A DNA stretch of 64,000 nt, taken from Bacillus oleivorans (GTDB taxonomy: Bacteria; Bacillota; Bacilli; Bacillales; JC228). Below, piece by piece: positions 1 to 7,193 of the stretch (within the stretch, counting starts at the first letter, position 1; each line of letters opens with the position of its first letter). Position numbers and translations under genes: made by a program. The notes under the pieces were generated by a model, which was given only the letters and a program-made list of their open reading frames with translations, was not told the DNA's origin and did no database searches. The stretch covers positions 148,647 through 212,646 of the forward strand of contig NZ_OAOP01000009.1 of NCBI RefSeq assembly GCF_900207585.1. Direction: 5' to 3'.

Positions 1-425
1 GACGTAATGATTAAAGCCCCTTCTTTCGAAACAGTCAGAACCAGATCTGAATAAAGAAGACTGGGTTCTCCTAAATAATCTTTAATAATCTGCCTTTCCT
101 GATCAAAACTCATAAGAGCATTAAAGTACCTTTTCTTCTCGCCAAAATAAAATATCCGTTCCCAATGGACTTGTTCCTCTCCCGTTTTTCCAACCCGTGG
201 TGAATTAACAATCGTAAAGGGAATGTTTCTCCCATATTCTGGGAAAAGCAATTTCCATCTCGACCCCATGACAAACAATGGGTACAGCCATTTAGGGCCC
301 CCTTGAATCTTTTTCATAATTCCCGATCCTTTAAAACAGCTTCCTGCTCCAATCGAATATCGCTTTTGCAGCATGGGATGAAGTCTATAAAACTCGTTTC
401 CTAGCACTTTTTTATAGATAGACAC
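1..425 (-). CDS. DUF4166 family protein, 3' end cut by window
   Basis: This reading frame runs off the left edge, and about 141 N-terminal residues are visible. It begins with GTG at 425, two bases after the stop of the preceding gene on the same strand, so translation is probably coupled. The visible protein has the pattern YKKVLGNEFYRLHPMLQKRY and a later GGPKWLYPLF stretch, which I recognise as DUF4166, a family often next to DoxX-like membrane proteins in Bacillus. No signal peptide or membrane segment is seen. Its biochemical role is unknown. Confidence 0.7.
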   Translation of the reverse strand, partial: MSIYKKVLGNEFYRLHPMLQKRYSIGAGSCFKGSGIMKKIQGGPKWLYPLFVMGSRWKLLFPEYGRNIPFTIVNSPRVGKTGEEQVHWERIFYFGEKKRYFNALMSFDQERQIIKDYLGEPSLLYSDLVLTVSKEGALIIT

Positions 426-427
426 TA

Positions 428-1339
428 TTAATCACCCGATTGTTTTCTTTTACAGCTTTTAGCAGTGGGTATATCATTGCTGATTAAAAAGCCAATGACG
501 GACAAAATGAAGAGGGAGATGTTAAACGTCAATGGATTAAAGGGATTTACCAGATAAGCGAAATCAGCCAGTATCGCTGAAAGCGTTAAAAAAGGAAAAA
601 GAATGATCTGTAGCCCAAATAGACGCCGTTTGTTCCGATACCATACCCAAGCTTGAGCAAAAATAATTTCAGCTATTCCTGCAATCAATACGACGGTTCG
701 CCCTTGTTCAAATGAAAGCGGAACTAAGTTGGTTACCATTGATATCTCATTTGGATGCATATACATTAACTTTGGAATGAGCCCATGATAGGTCCAAATT
801 AAGACAAACAAATAAACAATAAGCCAATGACTAAAAAACCGAATATATTGTGAAAAGGGAGATTCTCCTTTTTCCAGCCAGCGTTTTAGCACATCAAAGC
901 TCAAAGCTGTTGCCCAACCCATAATCGGCCGGAAAAAATAGTCTACTACTTTCCCAAGCATGCCAAAGTTAACATCATACGTGTATCGGGTTAAAAAAGT
1001 AATAGAATCCTGTTCTGGCTGATACTTCCAATATCCTCTTCCTTCCTGAATAAGAGAAATAGGCTGATCCGTTCCAAAGTGTAAGGAAGATGTTCGCGAT
1101 CCATCCTCTGCTTCAATACTTCCCACACTTTTTCCCCAGCCTTCAATGGCTAAGCCAAAGCCGATATTGGTTTTATAAAGAAAAGATTGAGGATCGCTTT
1201 CTTTTTCCTTAGGCAAATAGGTAATCGATGAAAAGCGAAGGTCCCATTGCTCGTGCAGATGTGGGGTTTGGGTGGTCTCCCACAAATCTTCCATTTTAGT
1301 CTTAATCGGTATTTCTACATAAATAGCTTTGCTCCTCAT
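428..1339 (-). CDS. SRPBCC-like/DoxX-like membrane protein
   Basis: This is a 303-residue protein. Residues 1 to about 160 look like a START/SRPBCC lipid-binding fold (IPIKTKMEDLWETTQ start, conserved W and hydrophobic strands). Residues about 165 to 295 hold four hydrophobic helices of the DoxX-like type. It starts with ATG after GAGGTGAG. It is upstream of and nearly touches the DUF4166 gene, so the two likely form one unit. The family is seen in Bacillus genomes; its substrate and reaction are unknown. A membrane protein that handles a hydrophobic ligand is an inference from the fold. Confidence 0.7.
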   Translation of the reverse strand: MRSKAIYVEIPIKTKMEDLWETTQTPHLHEQWDLRFSSITYLPKEKESDPQSFLYKTNIGFGLAIEGWGKSVGSIEAEDGSRTSSLHFGTDQPISLIQEGRGYWKYQPEQDSITFLTRYTYDVNFGMLGKVVDYFFRPIMGWATALSFDVLKRWLEKGESPFSQYIRFFSHWLIVYLFVLIWTYHGLIPKLMYMHPNEISMVTNLVPLSFEQGRTVVLIAGIAEIIFAQAWVWYRNKRRLFGLQIILFPFLTLSAILADFAYLVNPFNPLTFNISLFILSVIGFLISNDIPTAKSCKRKQSGD

Positions 1340-1408
1340 AAAAACTCACCTCATGGCTTTAGCTTACCATAAATTGGAGGAAAGAAAAGGAGACGTGATA
1401 ATAAGATA

Positions 1409-1441
1409 ATAAAAAAGCAAAGCCTCTATCGGTTTTGCTTA
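1409..1441 (-). terminator. rho-independent terminator after DUF3231 gene
   Basis: On the minus strand a short stem (GCAAAACC pairing with GGCTTTGC) is followed by TTTTTTATT. It lies 30 bases past the stop of the DUF3231 gene. Confidence 0.75.
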
Positions 1442-1473
1442 TTCCAAATGATATTGAATCATTTTCGGGCTCG

Positions 1474-2478
1474 TCACTTAGATAGCTTTTTCCGATCAGC
1501 AGATTGAGGAGGCTGTTCCATCCAGCCGTGATTAATCATCATATTGGCACCATCTTCTGAATAATGGAGGAGTTCTGTAGAAAGACGGGAATAAAGTACG
1601 CCTAAATCGTGTCTGGGACTAGTCGACAGGGAAATCCCGTATTGGCCAATTCCCGAAGCCGATAATGCTGCAATGTGGAACATCATTAATTTATCTGAAA
1701 AAGGGGGCACAGTTGAATCCGTTACCTCAGCCATAAGGTTAATGGCCCCTTGAGATAAATAATTTTCTTCTAGAAAGGTACTAAAGACTTTTAGGTGTTT
1801 CTTAGATATATCTCTCCCCCGTTCGAAGTACTTGCGAACCTCTTTGTTTCTAGCGACTTGACTAAAGCCTTGAATAATTGCAAGCCCAAGTCCGTTTCGC
1901 TTAGCATTATAGACGATATCACCAATTTCTACCCCCAAGAGAGGTCTGCGTTCTCCAAAAAAACCTGTTAAGAAGCTTTGATCTTTTACAAAGTCAATTT
2001 GATCTGGTGCTGGGATAATGGGTGGGCGAATATAAATTCCTTTTTCGATACTTAAATATGTTCCGCGCTTTGCTAGCTCTGTGGTTTCTGCTAATGCGGT
2101 TGCGTAGTAATCAAGGATGTCTTCACGAGACACCATCGCTAACGCTGTTCCGTAGGAGGTGAGTCCAAAATTGCCCATATTCGTTATATAGTGAATATAT
2201 AAAGCATCCGTAAATAGACGGGGAGCCTCAAGATTAACATCTTGCTCGGTAAAGCCCTGTGGAATCGGATACTTTTCTTTTGTTAATATCTCTTTTACTT
2301 TTTGAACATGACGTACAGAAAGTTCTAGAGCATATTCCAATAATTCTCGTGTTGAATGATCGTCGACATGGGCTAAAAAATATTTAATTCCACAAAGAGC
2401 CATTGTATCGTTTTGAAAAGAGGTCCAAAGATGAGCAATTTCGGTTGCTGTTAATGGAGCGCTGTGAGTCGTTTCCAT
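1474..2478 (-). CDS. DUF3231 family protein
   Basis: This is a 334-residue all-helical protein with two similar halves, each beginning near a TATEIAHLW or GQ-rich helix, as in DUF3231 (a ferritin-like helical fold has been suggested for this family). The ATG at 2478 follows a good GGAGGATTCTT site. An open frame continues 55 codons further upstream, but that part overlaps the terminator and coding region of the next small gene, so I reject it. The protein has no signal peptide or membrane segment. DUF3231 genes are common in spore formers and often expressed late; the function is not established. Confidence 0.8.
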   Translation of the reverse strand: METTHSAPLTATEIAHLWTSFQNDTMALCGIKYFLAHVDDHSTRELLEYALELSVRHVQKVKEILTKEKYPIPQGFTEQDVNLEAPRLFTDALYIHYITNMGNFGLTSYGTALAMVSREDILDYYATALAETTELAKRGTYLSIEKGIYIRPPIIPAPDQIDFVKDQSFLTGFFGERRPLLGVEIGDIVYNAKRNGLGLAIIQGFSQVARNKEVRKYFERGRDISKKHLKVFSTFLEENYLSQGAINLMAEVTDSTVPPFSDKLMMFHIAALSASGIGQYGISLSTSPRHDLGVLYSRLSTELLHYSEDGANMMINHGWMEQPPQSADRKKLSK

Positions 2479-2540
2479 AAGAATCCTCCGTCCATCGAAT
2501 TCATCCCTATTTTTTGCCGCGAAACTGAAATGTATGTATA

Positions 2541-2580
2541 AAAAAATAATGCCGGAAGGGGCTAACCCCAAACCGGCATT
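2541..2580 (-). terminator. rho-independent terminator of the 47-residue gene
   Basis: On the minus strand AATGCCGG pairs with CCGGCATT around an inner GGGG/CCCC stem, followed by ATTATTTTTT. The stop codon of the small gene lies inside the first arm. Confidence 0.85.
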
Positions 2581-2722
2581 ATTCCTTAATTCCTTGCAGC
2601 CATTCTTGATAACATTCATCACATAAAGTTTCCTCACGTTCACTCATTGAAGATAGAAAGGTTACAAAATGAAGTTGATTGTCGTCAACCTCTTTCGTAC
2701 AGTAAAAGCATTGTTCAGCCAT
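2579..2722 (-). CDS. Small zinc-knuckle protein (47 residues)
   Basis: ATG at 2722 follows a strong AAGGAGGACCCTC site. The 47-residue product starts MAEQCFYC and contains two CxxC pairs (Cys5/Cys8 and Cys34/Cys37), spaced as in a small zinc ribbon or treble-clef knuckle. The gene has its own terminator overlapping the stop codon, so it appears to be a stand-alone unit. I do not recognise a named family. Metal binding is inferred from the cysteines; a role in protein or nucleic-acid binding is possible but not shown. Confidence 0.75.
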   Translation of the reverse strand: MAEQCFYCTKEVDDNQLHFVTFLSSMSEREETLCDECYQEWLQGIKE

Positions 2723-2802
2723 GAGGGTCCTCCTTGTTTGTGTCAGGGGGTATCTTTAGTTTGAACCATGGCTGTCAGTTTTTACTTGGGAAAAGTGACC
2801 AT

Positions 2803-3306
2803 TCATTTTATATAAAAAATAGTATTTCTATAAACCCTTTTTAAGTACTTGAAAAATAAAAGCGTCAAAGCCTGGACAGCCAGGTAGTAACTAAAGGATA
2901 GATAAGGGACCCATTCTTTGTATTTAACAACCTCAAATTGCGATGACATCCATTCTAACCCCACTGAAGCAAGGGACCATAATACGATATATACGAGAAT
3001 CCATAAACCTTTTACATTCAGCATGTCAAATAAGTAGATCAAGATGTAGCCAAATAGGGCGTATAAAATATAGGTAAGTAAATCAAATAGATCATATTTG
3101 CCGGTATCCATGATATCGTAAAAGTCTGCCCATGGTGCTGCTAAAGTCCGATCCGTGATGCGGCCAACAGTTGCAGTGTATACAAGAATTAGGATGGTAA
3201 TACTACGAGGAAAACGTTTCGGCAAAAAACAAATAATGACTATTACTACAGTAAGAAATATTAAAACAAACCATTCATTTTGGTCAAAGTTTTTAGGGAG
3301 AATCAT
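2803..3306 (-). CDS. CBO0543-like integral membrane protein
   Basis: This 167-residue protein has about five predicted membrane helices and very few charged residues. Near the C terminus it has a KYKEW motif preceding the last two helices. It starts with ATG at 3306, inside the end of the upstream membrane gene (14-base overlap), which indicates translational coupling. Its layout and the Y-K-x-W motif match the upstream neighbour, so the two look like diverged paralogs. The family resembles the CBO0543 group of spore-former membrane proteins; no function is known. Confidence 0.65.
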   Translation of the reverse strand: MILPKNFDQNEWFVLIFLTVVIVIICFLPKRFPRSITILILVYTATVGRITDRTLAAPWADFYDIMDTGKYDLFDLLTYILYALFGYILIYLFDMLNVKGLWILVYIVLWSLASVGLEWMSSQFEVVKYKEWVPYLSFSYYLAVQALTLLFFKYLKRVYRNTIFYIK

Positions 3307-3778
3307 GCTTGATCATTCCCTCTTTAATTAATATCTTGCGGAAACTGTATCTGGCTGCTTGTATCACGATATAGATTAGACCATATGCGATAAACGAATA
3401 CACAATATGCCATCCTTTATACTCGATAATGTTCAATTTTAAGAGTGAGTATTCTATGGAGCATAACACTCCAACTAATGTGACCCCAAGCAGACCTTTG
3501 ATATAGAATGATTTAAAAAATTCACTGCTGTTTATTGTTAGAAACATTAAAACTGGAAGAAGAACAATTTCAAATATTTGATGTGTAACATAATCTTGAG
3601 TTTTAGTCGAAATTTCTATGTAGCTATAATTTGTATTTACAACAGCGATATAGGTAGAGATGATGAACTCTATCGCTAAAAAAGAGAGAATCAGCTCGAA
3701 ATGATGTATTTTTTTCTTAGAAAGAGTAAATGCAATGATTCCAATAATGGAAAGGGAAATGAAAGTACTAAGCAACAT
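3293..3778 (-). CDS. CBO0543-like integral membrane protein, paralog
   Basis: This is a 161-residue protein with five hydrophobic helices and a YKGW motif before the last helix, like its downstream partner. The ATG at 3778 has only a weak, distant AAAGGTTGAG site. A better ribosome binding site lies 110 bases upstream in front of another frame (see the next entry). The gene may therefore be translated by coupling from that frame, or its true 5' end may have been shifted out of frame. Function unknown. Confidence 0.6.
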   Translation of the reverse strand: MLLSTFISLSIIGIIAFTLSKKKIHHFELILSFLAIEFIISTYIAVVNTNYSYIEISTKTQDYVTHQIFEIVLLPVLMFLTINSSEFFKSFYIKGLLGVTLVGVLCSIEYSLLKLNIIEYKGWHIVYSFIAYGLIYIVIQAARYSFRKILIKEGMIKHDSP

Positions 3779-3888
3779 GTGGTAATCAGCTCAACCTTTT
3801 TAATTTGATACCTATAGGTTGTGTTTGGAAAAGTTAGAATATACAAAGGGTTCATTATGAACAAATAGAGCAAGTTAGCACCTGTCAT
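3691..3888 (-). other. Short frame with strong RBS overlapping the membrane gene
   Basis: ATG at 3888 is preceded by AAAGGAGAAAAA, the best ribosome binding site in this cluster. The frame encodes 65 residues starting MTGANLLYLFIMNPLY and overlaps the 161-residue membrane gene by 88 bases in another frame. The first ~37 residues read like a plausible membrane-protein N terminus; the rest is the shifted reading of the next gene. It is either a leader ORF coupled to that gene or the authentic N terminus separated by a frameshift. The sequence alone cannot decide. Confidence 0.4.
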
Positions 3889-3916
3889 TTTTTCTCCTTT
3901 TCCGAAAATTTTTAAA

Positions 3917-3945
3917 TTGACAAATTTACGAAAAGTAATTATGCT
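3917..3945 (+). promoter_or_regulatory. Sigma-A promoter for the YceI gene
   Basis: TTGACA (3917-3922), 17-base spacer, TATGCT (3940-3945). It lies 50 bases before the YceI start and overlaps one of the palindromes described next. Confidence 0.75.
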
Positions 3946-3974
3946 TTATTTTGTATATATGATTACTAAAAGTA
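3926..3974. promoter_or_regulatory. Two candidate HxlR operator palindromes
   Basis: TTACGAAAAGTAA lies in the promoter spacer (3926-3938) and TTACTAAAAGTAA just downstream (3962-3974). The second is a perfect TTACT-N3-AGTAA inverted repeat. Similar elements sit before the neighbouring HxlR gene, so this regulator is the likely ligand. The assignment is inferred. Confidence 0.5.
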
Positions 3975-3995
3975 AGTAAAGGGAGGAAGAGGAGA

Positions 3996-4529
3996 ATGAC
4001 ATTAACAAAATGGACGGTTGACCCTACTCATAGCGGTATTGATTTTGCTGTTAAACACATGATGTTTGCGACAGTAAAGGGAAGTTTCAATAGTTTTGAA
4101 GCGAATATTGAAGCGGATCCAGCTGAATTAACTACAGCTACTATTGAATTTAGTGTTGATCTTGCAAGTGTTGATACACGCAACGAAGATCGTGATAACC
4201 ACTTGCGTTCAGGGGATTTCTTCGATGTGGAAAACCACCCAAAAATGACATTTAAAGCTACAAATATCGTGAAAACTGGTGAAGGGGAATATGATGTAAC
4301 TGGTGATCTAACAATCCGTGGAGTTACTCATCCAGAAACATTCTCTGTAGAATTCCAAGGTCAAGGCAAAAATCCTTGGGGAGCTGAAGTAGCCGGATTT
4401 AGTGGAGAAGGAAAAATTAAGCGCAGTGATTTTGGTCTAACTTGGAACGCAGCATTAGAAACTGGCGGAGTTCTAGTTGGAGATGAAGTAAAAATCTCAA
4501 TCCAAATTGAAGCTACAAAACAAGCATAA
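3996..4529 (+). CDS. YceI family lipocalin-like protein
   Basis: This 177-residue protein carries the YceI signature throughout: WTVDPTHSGIDFAVKHMM near the start, TRNEDRDNHLRSGDFFD, a PKMTF strand, TGDLTIRGVTHP and GEGKIKRSDFGL. The family forms an extended lipocalin-like beta barrel that can bind long polyprenoid or amide ligands. There is no signal peptide, so this copy is cytoplasmic, as in other Firmicutes. It starts at ATG after GGGAGGAAGAGGAGA. It is transcribed divergently or convergently with no operon partner; an HxlR regulator gene lies downstream on the other strand, and palindromes shared by both promoters suggest regulation by it. Confidence 0.9.
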   Translation: MTLTKWTVDPTHSGIDFAVKHMMFATVKGSFNSFEANIEADPAELTTATIEFSVDLASVDTRNEDRDNHLRSGDFFDVENHPKMTFKATNIVKTGEGEYDVTGDLTIRGVTHPETFSVEFQGQGKNPWGAEVAGFSGEGKIKRSDFGLTWNAALETGGVLVGDEVKISIQIEATKQA

Positions 4530-4544
4530 TTAAATTATGAAATG

Positions 4545-4575
4545 GGTGTTTCGTGAAAGCGAAACACCTTTTTTG
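4545..4575 (+). terminator. Terminator of the YceI gene
   Basis: GGTGTTTCG pairs with CGAAACACC around TGAAAG and is followed by TTTTTTG. Confidence 0.9.
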
Positions 4576-4717
4576 ATAAGGAAAATCGGCCTCTAAAGGA
4601 CGAAAATGTAGCGGCAGAGGAAAGAAAAGCCCTTTAAACCCTTTTAATTACATCATTTACTGATTTTTTTGTCTAAGGCATCGATCTCATTGAACTTATA
4701 AAATTGCCATAGTGAAA

Positions 4718-4749
4718 CAAAAAACCACCAGCTCGATACGAGTGGCGGT
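4718..4749 (-). terminator. Terminator of the HxlR gene
   Basis: On the minus strand ACCGCCACTCG pairs imperfectly with CGAGCTGGTGGT and is followed by TTTTTTG, just past the stop codon. Confidence 0.75.
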
Positions 4750-4752
4750 CCC

Positions 4753-5067
4753 TTATTTAATGCTTACATATAGATCTGACCATTGTTCTAATTCCCTCAT
4801 GAAGGGTGCGAGAGCAAGTCCTTTTTCTGTAAGAGAATACTCCACACGTACAGGAACTTCAGCAAATACCTCGCGTTTAACAATGCCTTCACTTTCCAAT
4901 TCCTTAAGCCTTTCTGACAAAAGCCTCCCGCTGATCGGAAAGGAACTTTCAATTTCACAGAAACGGTGGGAGCCCTTTAATAACTGATAAATGATCATAG
5001 GGGTCCAGCGTTTACCAATCAATTCCATCGCTTTTTCAAGTTTTGGACACAATGATGACTCCTTCAT
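4753..5067 (-). CDS. HxlR-family redox-type transcriptional regulator
   Basis: This is a 104-residue winged-helix protein. The HxlR pattern is clear: LCPKLEKAMELIGKRWTPMI, then a SGRLLSERLKELESEGIVKR recognition region and a VEYSLTEKG wing. The N-terminal Cys7 matches the conserved redox-sensing cysteine of Bacillus YodB and CatR, so control by electrophiles or oxidants is likely. I choose ATG at 5067, which sits after AGAGGTGAT; a GTG nine bases upstream lies within that site. The candidate targets are its own gene and the YceI gene, both of which have TTACT-type palindromes upstream. Confidence 0.85.
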   Translation of the reverse strand: MKESSLCPKLEKAMELIGKRWTPMIIYQLLKGSHRFCEIESSFPISGRLLSERLKELESEGIVKREVFAEVPVRVEYSLTEKGLALAPFMRELEQWSDLYVSIK

Positions 5068-5084
5068 AGATATCACCTCTAGGG

Positions 5085-5157
5085 TTACTTGAGTATAGTA
5101 TAGCTTCTCAATGTATGAAAATAAATAGAAATCCTCATTAAAGGGTTACTTCGGAGT
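5085..5157. promoter_or_regulatory. Candidate operator palindromes before the HxlR gene
   Basis: TTACTTGAGTA (5085-5095) lies just downstream of a TATACT -10 box on the minus strand, and TTACTTCGGAGT (5146-5157) lies upstream of the promoter. Both resemble the TTACT/AGTAA elements before the YceI gene. Confidence 0.45.
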
Positions 5158-5328
5158 TTCTGACTCTTCTTTTCATCTCCAATAAAACTCAAATCAAAAC
5201 TGAGCAAATCCAATAAAAGCATTAAACGTTATTTTAGTAAAACTAAAAGCCAACTGAAATTTATAAATTATCAATAAATTCATAAAAAATAAATATTTTA
5301 ATATACTTCGTTTTTCGAATTAAAAGGA

Positions 5329-5356
5329 TTGAAAAAATTTACTGAAGTGGTACAAT
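5329..5356 (+). promoter_or_regulatory. Sigma-A promoter for the lipoprotein gene
   Basis: TTGAAA, 16-base spacer, TACAAT, 50 bases before the start codon. The remaining AT-rich DNA between 5158 and 5328 shows nothing else I can name. Confidence 0.65.
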
Positions 5357-5406
5357 TAGCAACTGTCAGGATAATTAAATAGAAATTCATTAGGGGGATA
5401 AAAAGA

Positions 5407-5934
5407 ATGAAAAAGCTATTGTTGCTTTTAGTTTCAATGTTAGTCCTGGTGTTAGCAGCGTGCGGCAGCAATTCTGCATCCAGTGACAATGGAAATTCAT
5501 CAGAAGAGGTTCAAGAAGATACAACAACTGCTAAAGAGCAAAGTGAAACAGCAAATGAAGTAAAAACAGATCTGCTTGCATACCAAAGCGAAGTGATTAA
5601 AGTTATTCGTAATGCAGAATCTGCATTCGTTGGTTTTACTACACCTGAAGGAATTGAAGCAGCTGAAGTTAAACCGGCAGATGCAGCTGTGGCCATCTCT
5701 GAAGAAATTGCCGCAATTGAAATTCCAGAAACACTTGCTGATTATCAAACAAATCTAACAGAAGCAGCAGACATAATCAGCCAATTCTACTCTAAAAAAG
5801 CCGAGCTTCTTCAAGCGGGAAGTGAAGACTTAACAGACGCCGAAACTTTAAAACAAAGCTATATTGATTCAGTAAACAAAGTATTTGAAGAAGTTGGCGT
5901 ATCAGCTCCAAAATTCGGTATGGTTTTCTTGTAA
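5407..5934 (+). CDS. Putative lipoprotein of unknown function
   Basis: This 175-residue protein has a typical lipoprotein signal: MKK, a leucine-rich core, and the lipobox LAAC with Cys19. The stretch after the cysteine (Ser, Asn, Glu, Thr rich) is a linker. The rest is predicted to be helical, with alternating hydrophobic and acidic residues, and could form a small helical bundle outside the membrane. Start ATG follows GGGGGATAAAAAG. It has its own promoter and terminator. I do not recognise a characterised family. Confidence 0.8.
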   Translation: MKKLLLLLVSMLVLVLAACGSNSASSDNGNSSEEVQEDTTTAKEQSETANEVKTDLLAYQSEVIKVIRNAESAFVGFTTPEGIEAAEVKPADAAVAISEEIAAIEIPETLADYQTNLTEAADIISQFYSKKAELLQAGSEDLTDAETLKQSYIDSVNKVFEEVGVSAPKFGMVFL

Positions 5935-5940
5935 TAGAAA

Positions 5941-5979
5941 AGAGATCAAGGGAGAAAATCTCCCTTAATCTCTTTTTTT
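5941..5979. terminator. Terminator between convergent genes
   Basis: AGAGAT-AAGGGAG pairs with CTCCCTT-ATCTCT and is followed by seven T on the plus strand. It ends the lipoprotein gene and lies just past the stop of the convergent GDPD gene. Confidence 0.85.
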
Positions 5980-5986
5980 GACTTAT

Positions 5987-6724
5987 TTAGTTCAAGCTTT
6001 CTCTAATCTTTAATGCATCCTCAGGAAAATCAGTCATAATGGCGGATAGGTCTAAGTCCATAAGAGCTTTCATATGCTCTTGGCTGTTCACAGTAAATAC
6101 GCGAACTGGAAAGCCTTGCCTCATAGCACGCTGGGCCATTTCAGTGAAAGCTACTGGTTCGTATACATGAAGTGCAGAAGCACCCATGTTAGCAGCGTAT
6201 TGCCAAGGGTCTAAGAGAATTTCCATAAATAAAATCGCTGTTTCGATCTGAGGAGCCAGTTTTTTAAAAGCTTCGAGAGAATAATGATTAAAGGAAGAAA
6301 TAATAAATTGGCTTTCGTTCAATCCACTATTTTTAATCGCATTCAGAACCTTCTCCTCAATGTTTTCATAAGGAATAATATCTGATTTTATTTCAATATT
6401 TATTAATATGTCTGTTCCATTAAGGATTTCTAACACTTCTTCTAAAGTGGGAATCCTTTCGTCAGAGAACACTGAAGAAAACCAGCTCCCTGCGTCTAAT
6501 TGTTTAATTTCTGCTAAAGTCAGGTCCCGAATCCGACCAGTTCCACTGGTGGTGCGATCGACTGTTTCATCATGAATCACAACAAGTTCACCATCTTTAG
6601 AAACGTGAACATCTAATTCAATTCCATCTACCCCTAAATCAATCGCTTTTTGAAATGCTGCCAACGTATTTTCGGGGTGGGTTCCTTTACTTCCGCGGTG
6701 GGCAAATATCAGTGTTTTACTCAT
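5987..6724 (-). CDS. Glycerophosphodiester phosphodiesterase
   Basis: This 245-residue cytoplasmic enzyme hydrolyses glycerophosphodiesters to glycerol-3-phosphate and an alcohol. The GDPD hallmarks are visible: AHRGSKGTHPENT near the N terminus with the catalytic His, GIELDVHVSKDG with the metal-binding Glu and Asp, VVIHDETVDRTTSGTG with the second His, and an INIEIK strand. It lacks a signal peptide, so it probably acts on internalised or membrane-derived diesters. I choose ATG at 6724 after TGGAG; an upstream in-frame ATG has no ribosome binding site. A YciI gene lies upstream on the same strand. Confidence 0.9.
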   Translation of the reverse strand: MSKTLIFAHRGSKGTHPENTLAAFQKAIDLGVDGIELDVHVSKDGELVVIHDETVDRTTSGTGRIRDLTLAEIKQLDAGSWFSSVFSDERIPTLEEVLEILNGTDILINIEIKSDIIPYENIEEKVLNAIKNSGLNESQFIISSFNHYSLEAFKKLAPQIETAILFMEILLDPWQYAANMGASALHVYEPVAFTEMAQRAMRQGFPVRVFTVNSQEHMKALMDLDLSAIMTDFPEDALKIRESLN

Positions 6725-6787
6725 CGCAGCAACTCCAGTCCTCATTAATTATTTCACAAATATCGGGGCGTGACAGGCATTCTGACG

Positions 6788-7042
6788 CTAGATATTCCAC
6801 TCGTGTATTTCAAGTCTTCTGACCCCTAGTTTTACATAAGGATCATTTTCAGCTAATTGCTTAGCTTCTTCAAGGGAGTCTGCTTTGTAAATGACAAGTC
6901 CTCCAGCGCCGTCGGTGAAAGCTCCTTTTAAGAACACTTTTCCTTGTTGTTTTAGGTTTTCAAGGTATTCTAAATGGTCGGGACGGTATTTTTGGTTTAT
7001 TTCTGGATTCTGCATATGTAATATCGCTGCATAATGTGGCAT
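6788..7042 (-). CDS. YciI family protein
   Basis: This is an 84-residue protein of the YciI/DGPF ferredoxin-like fold. Typical features are YAAILHMQNPE, the RPDHLEYLENLKQQGKV helix with its conserved His and the DPYVKLGV segment. Family members are small dimeric barrels, some with catalytic His-Asp pairs; the reaction here is unknown. It starts at ATG after AGGAAGAG. It precedes the GDPD gene on the same strand with a 63-base gap, so the two may be co-transcribed. Confidence 0.85.
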   Translation of the reverse strand: MPHYAAILHMQNPEINQKYRPDHLEYLENLKQQGKVFLKGAFTDGAGGLVIYKADSLEEAKQLAENDPYVKLGVRRLEIHEWNI

Positions 7043-7193
7043 TCTTTTCTCTTCCTTTCTTGTTTATTAATCATTATCATCATACAGGATTTTAACGGAA
7101 CTTGAAATTAAAGCGGAAAATAAGTTGTTGGAATTTTTTAAAGATTAATAGATGGTCAGATGATAAAATAGAGAAAGGGAAGGGGAGAATATT

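Noticed and set aside
2479..2643. N-terminal extension of the DUF3231 protein by 55 residues
   Set aside because: It overlaps the small zinc-knuckle gene and its terminator; ATG at 2478 has a good binding site.
4712..4987. 91-codon plus-strand frame
   Set aside because: It is the shadow of the HxlR gene and runs through its terminator.
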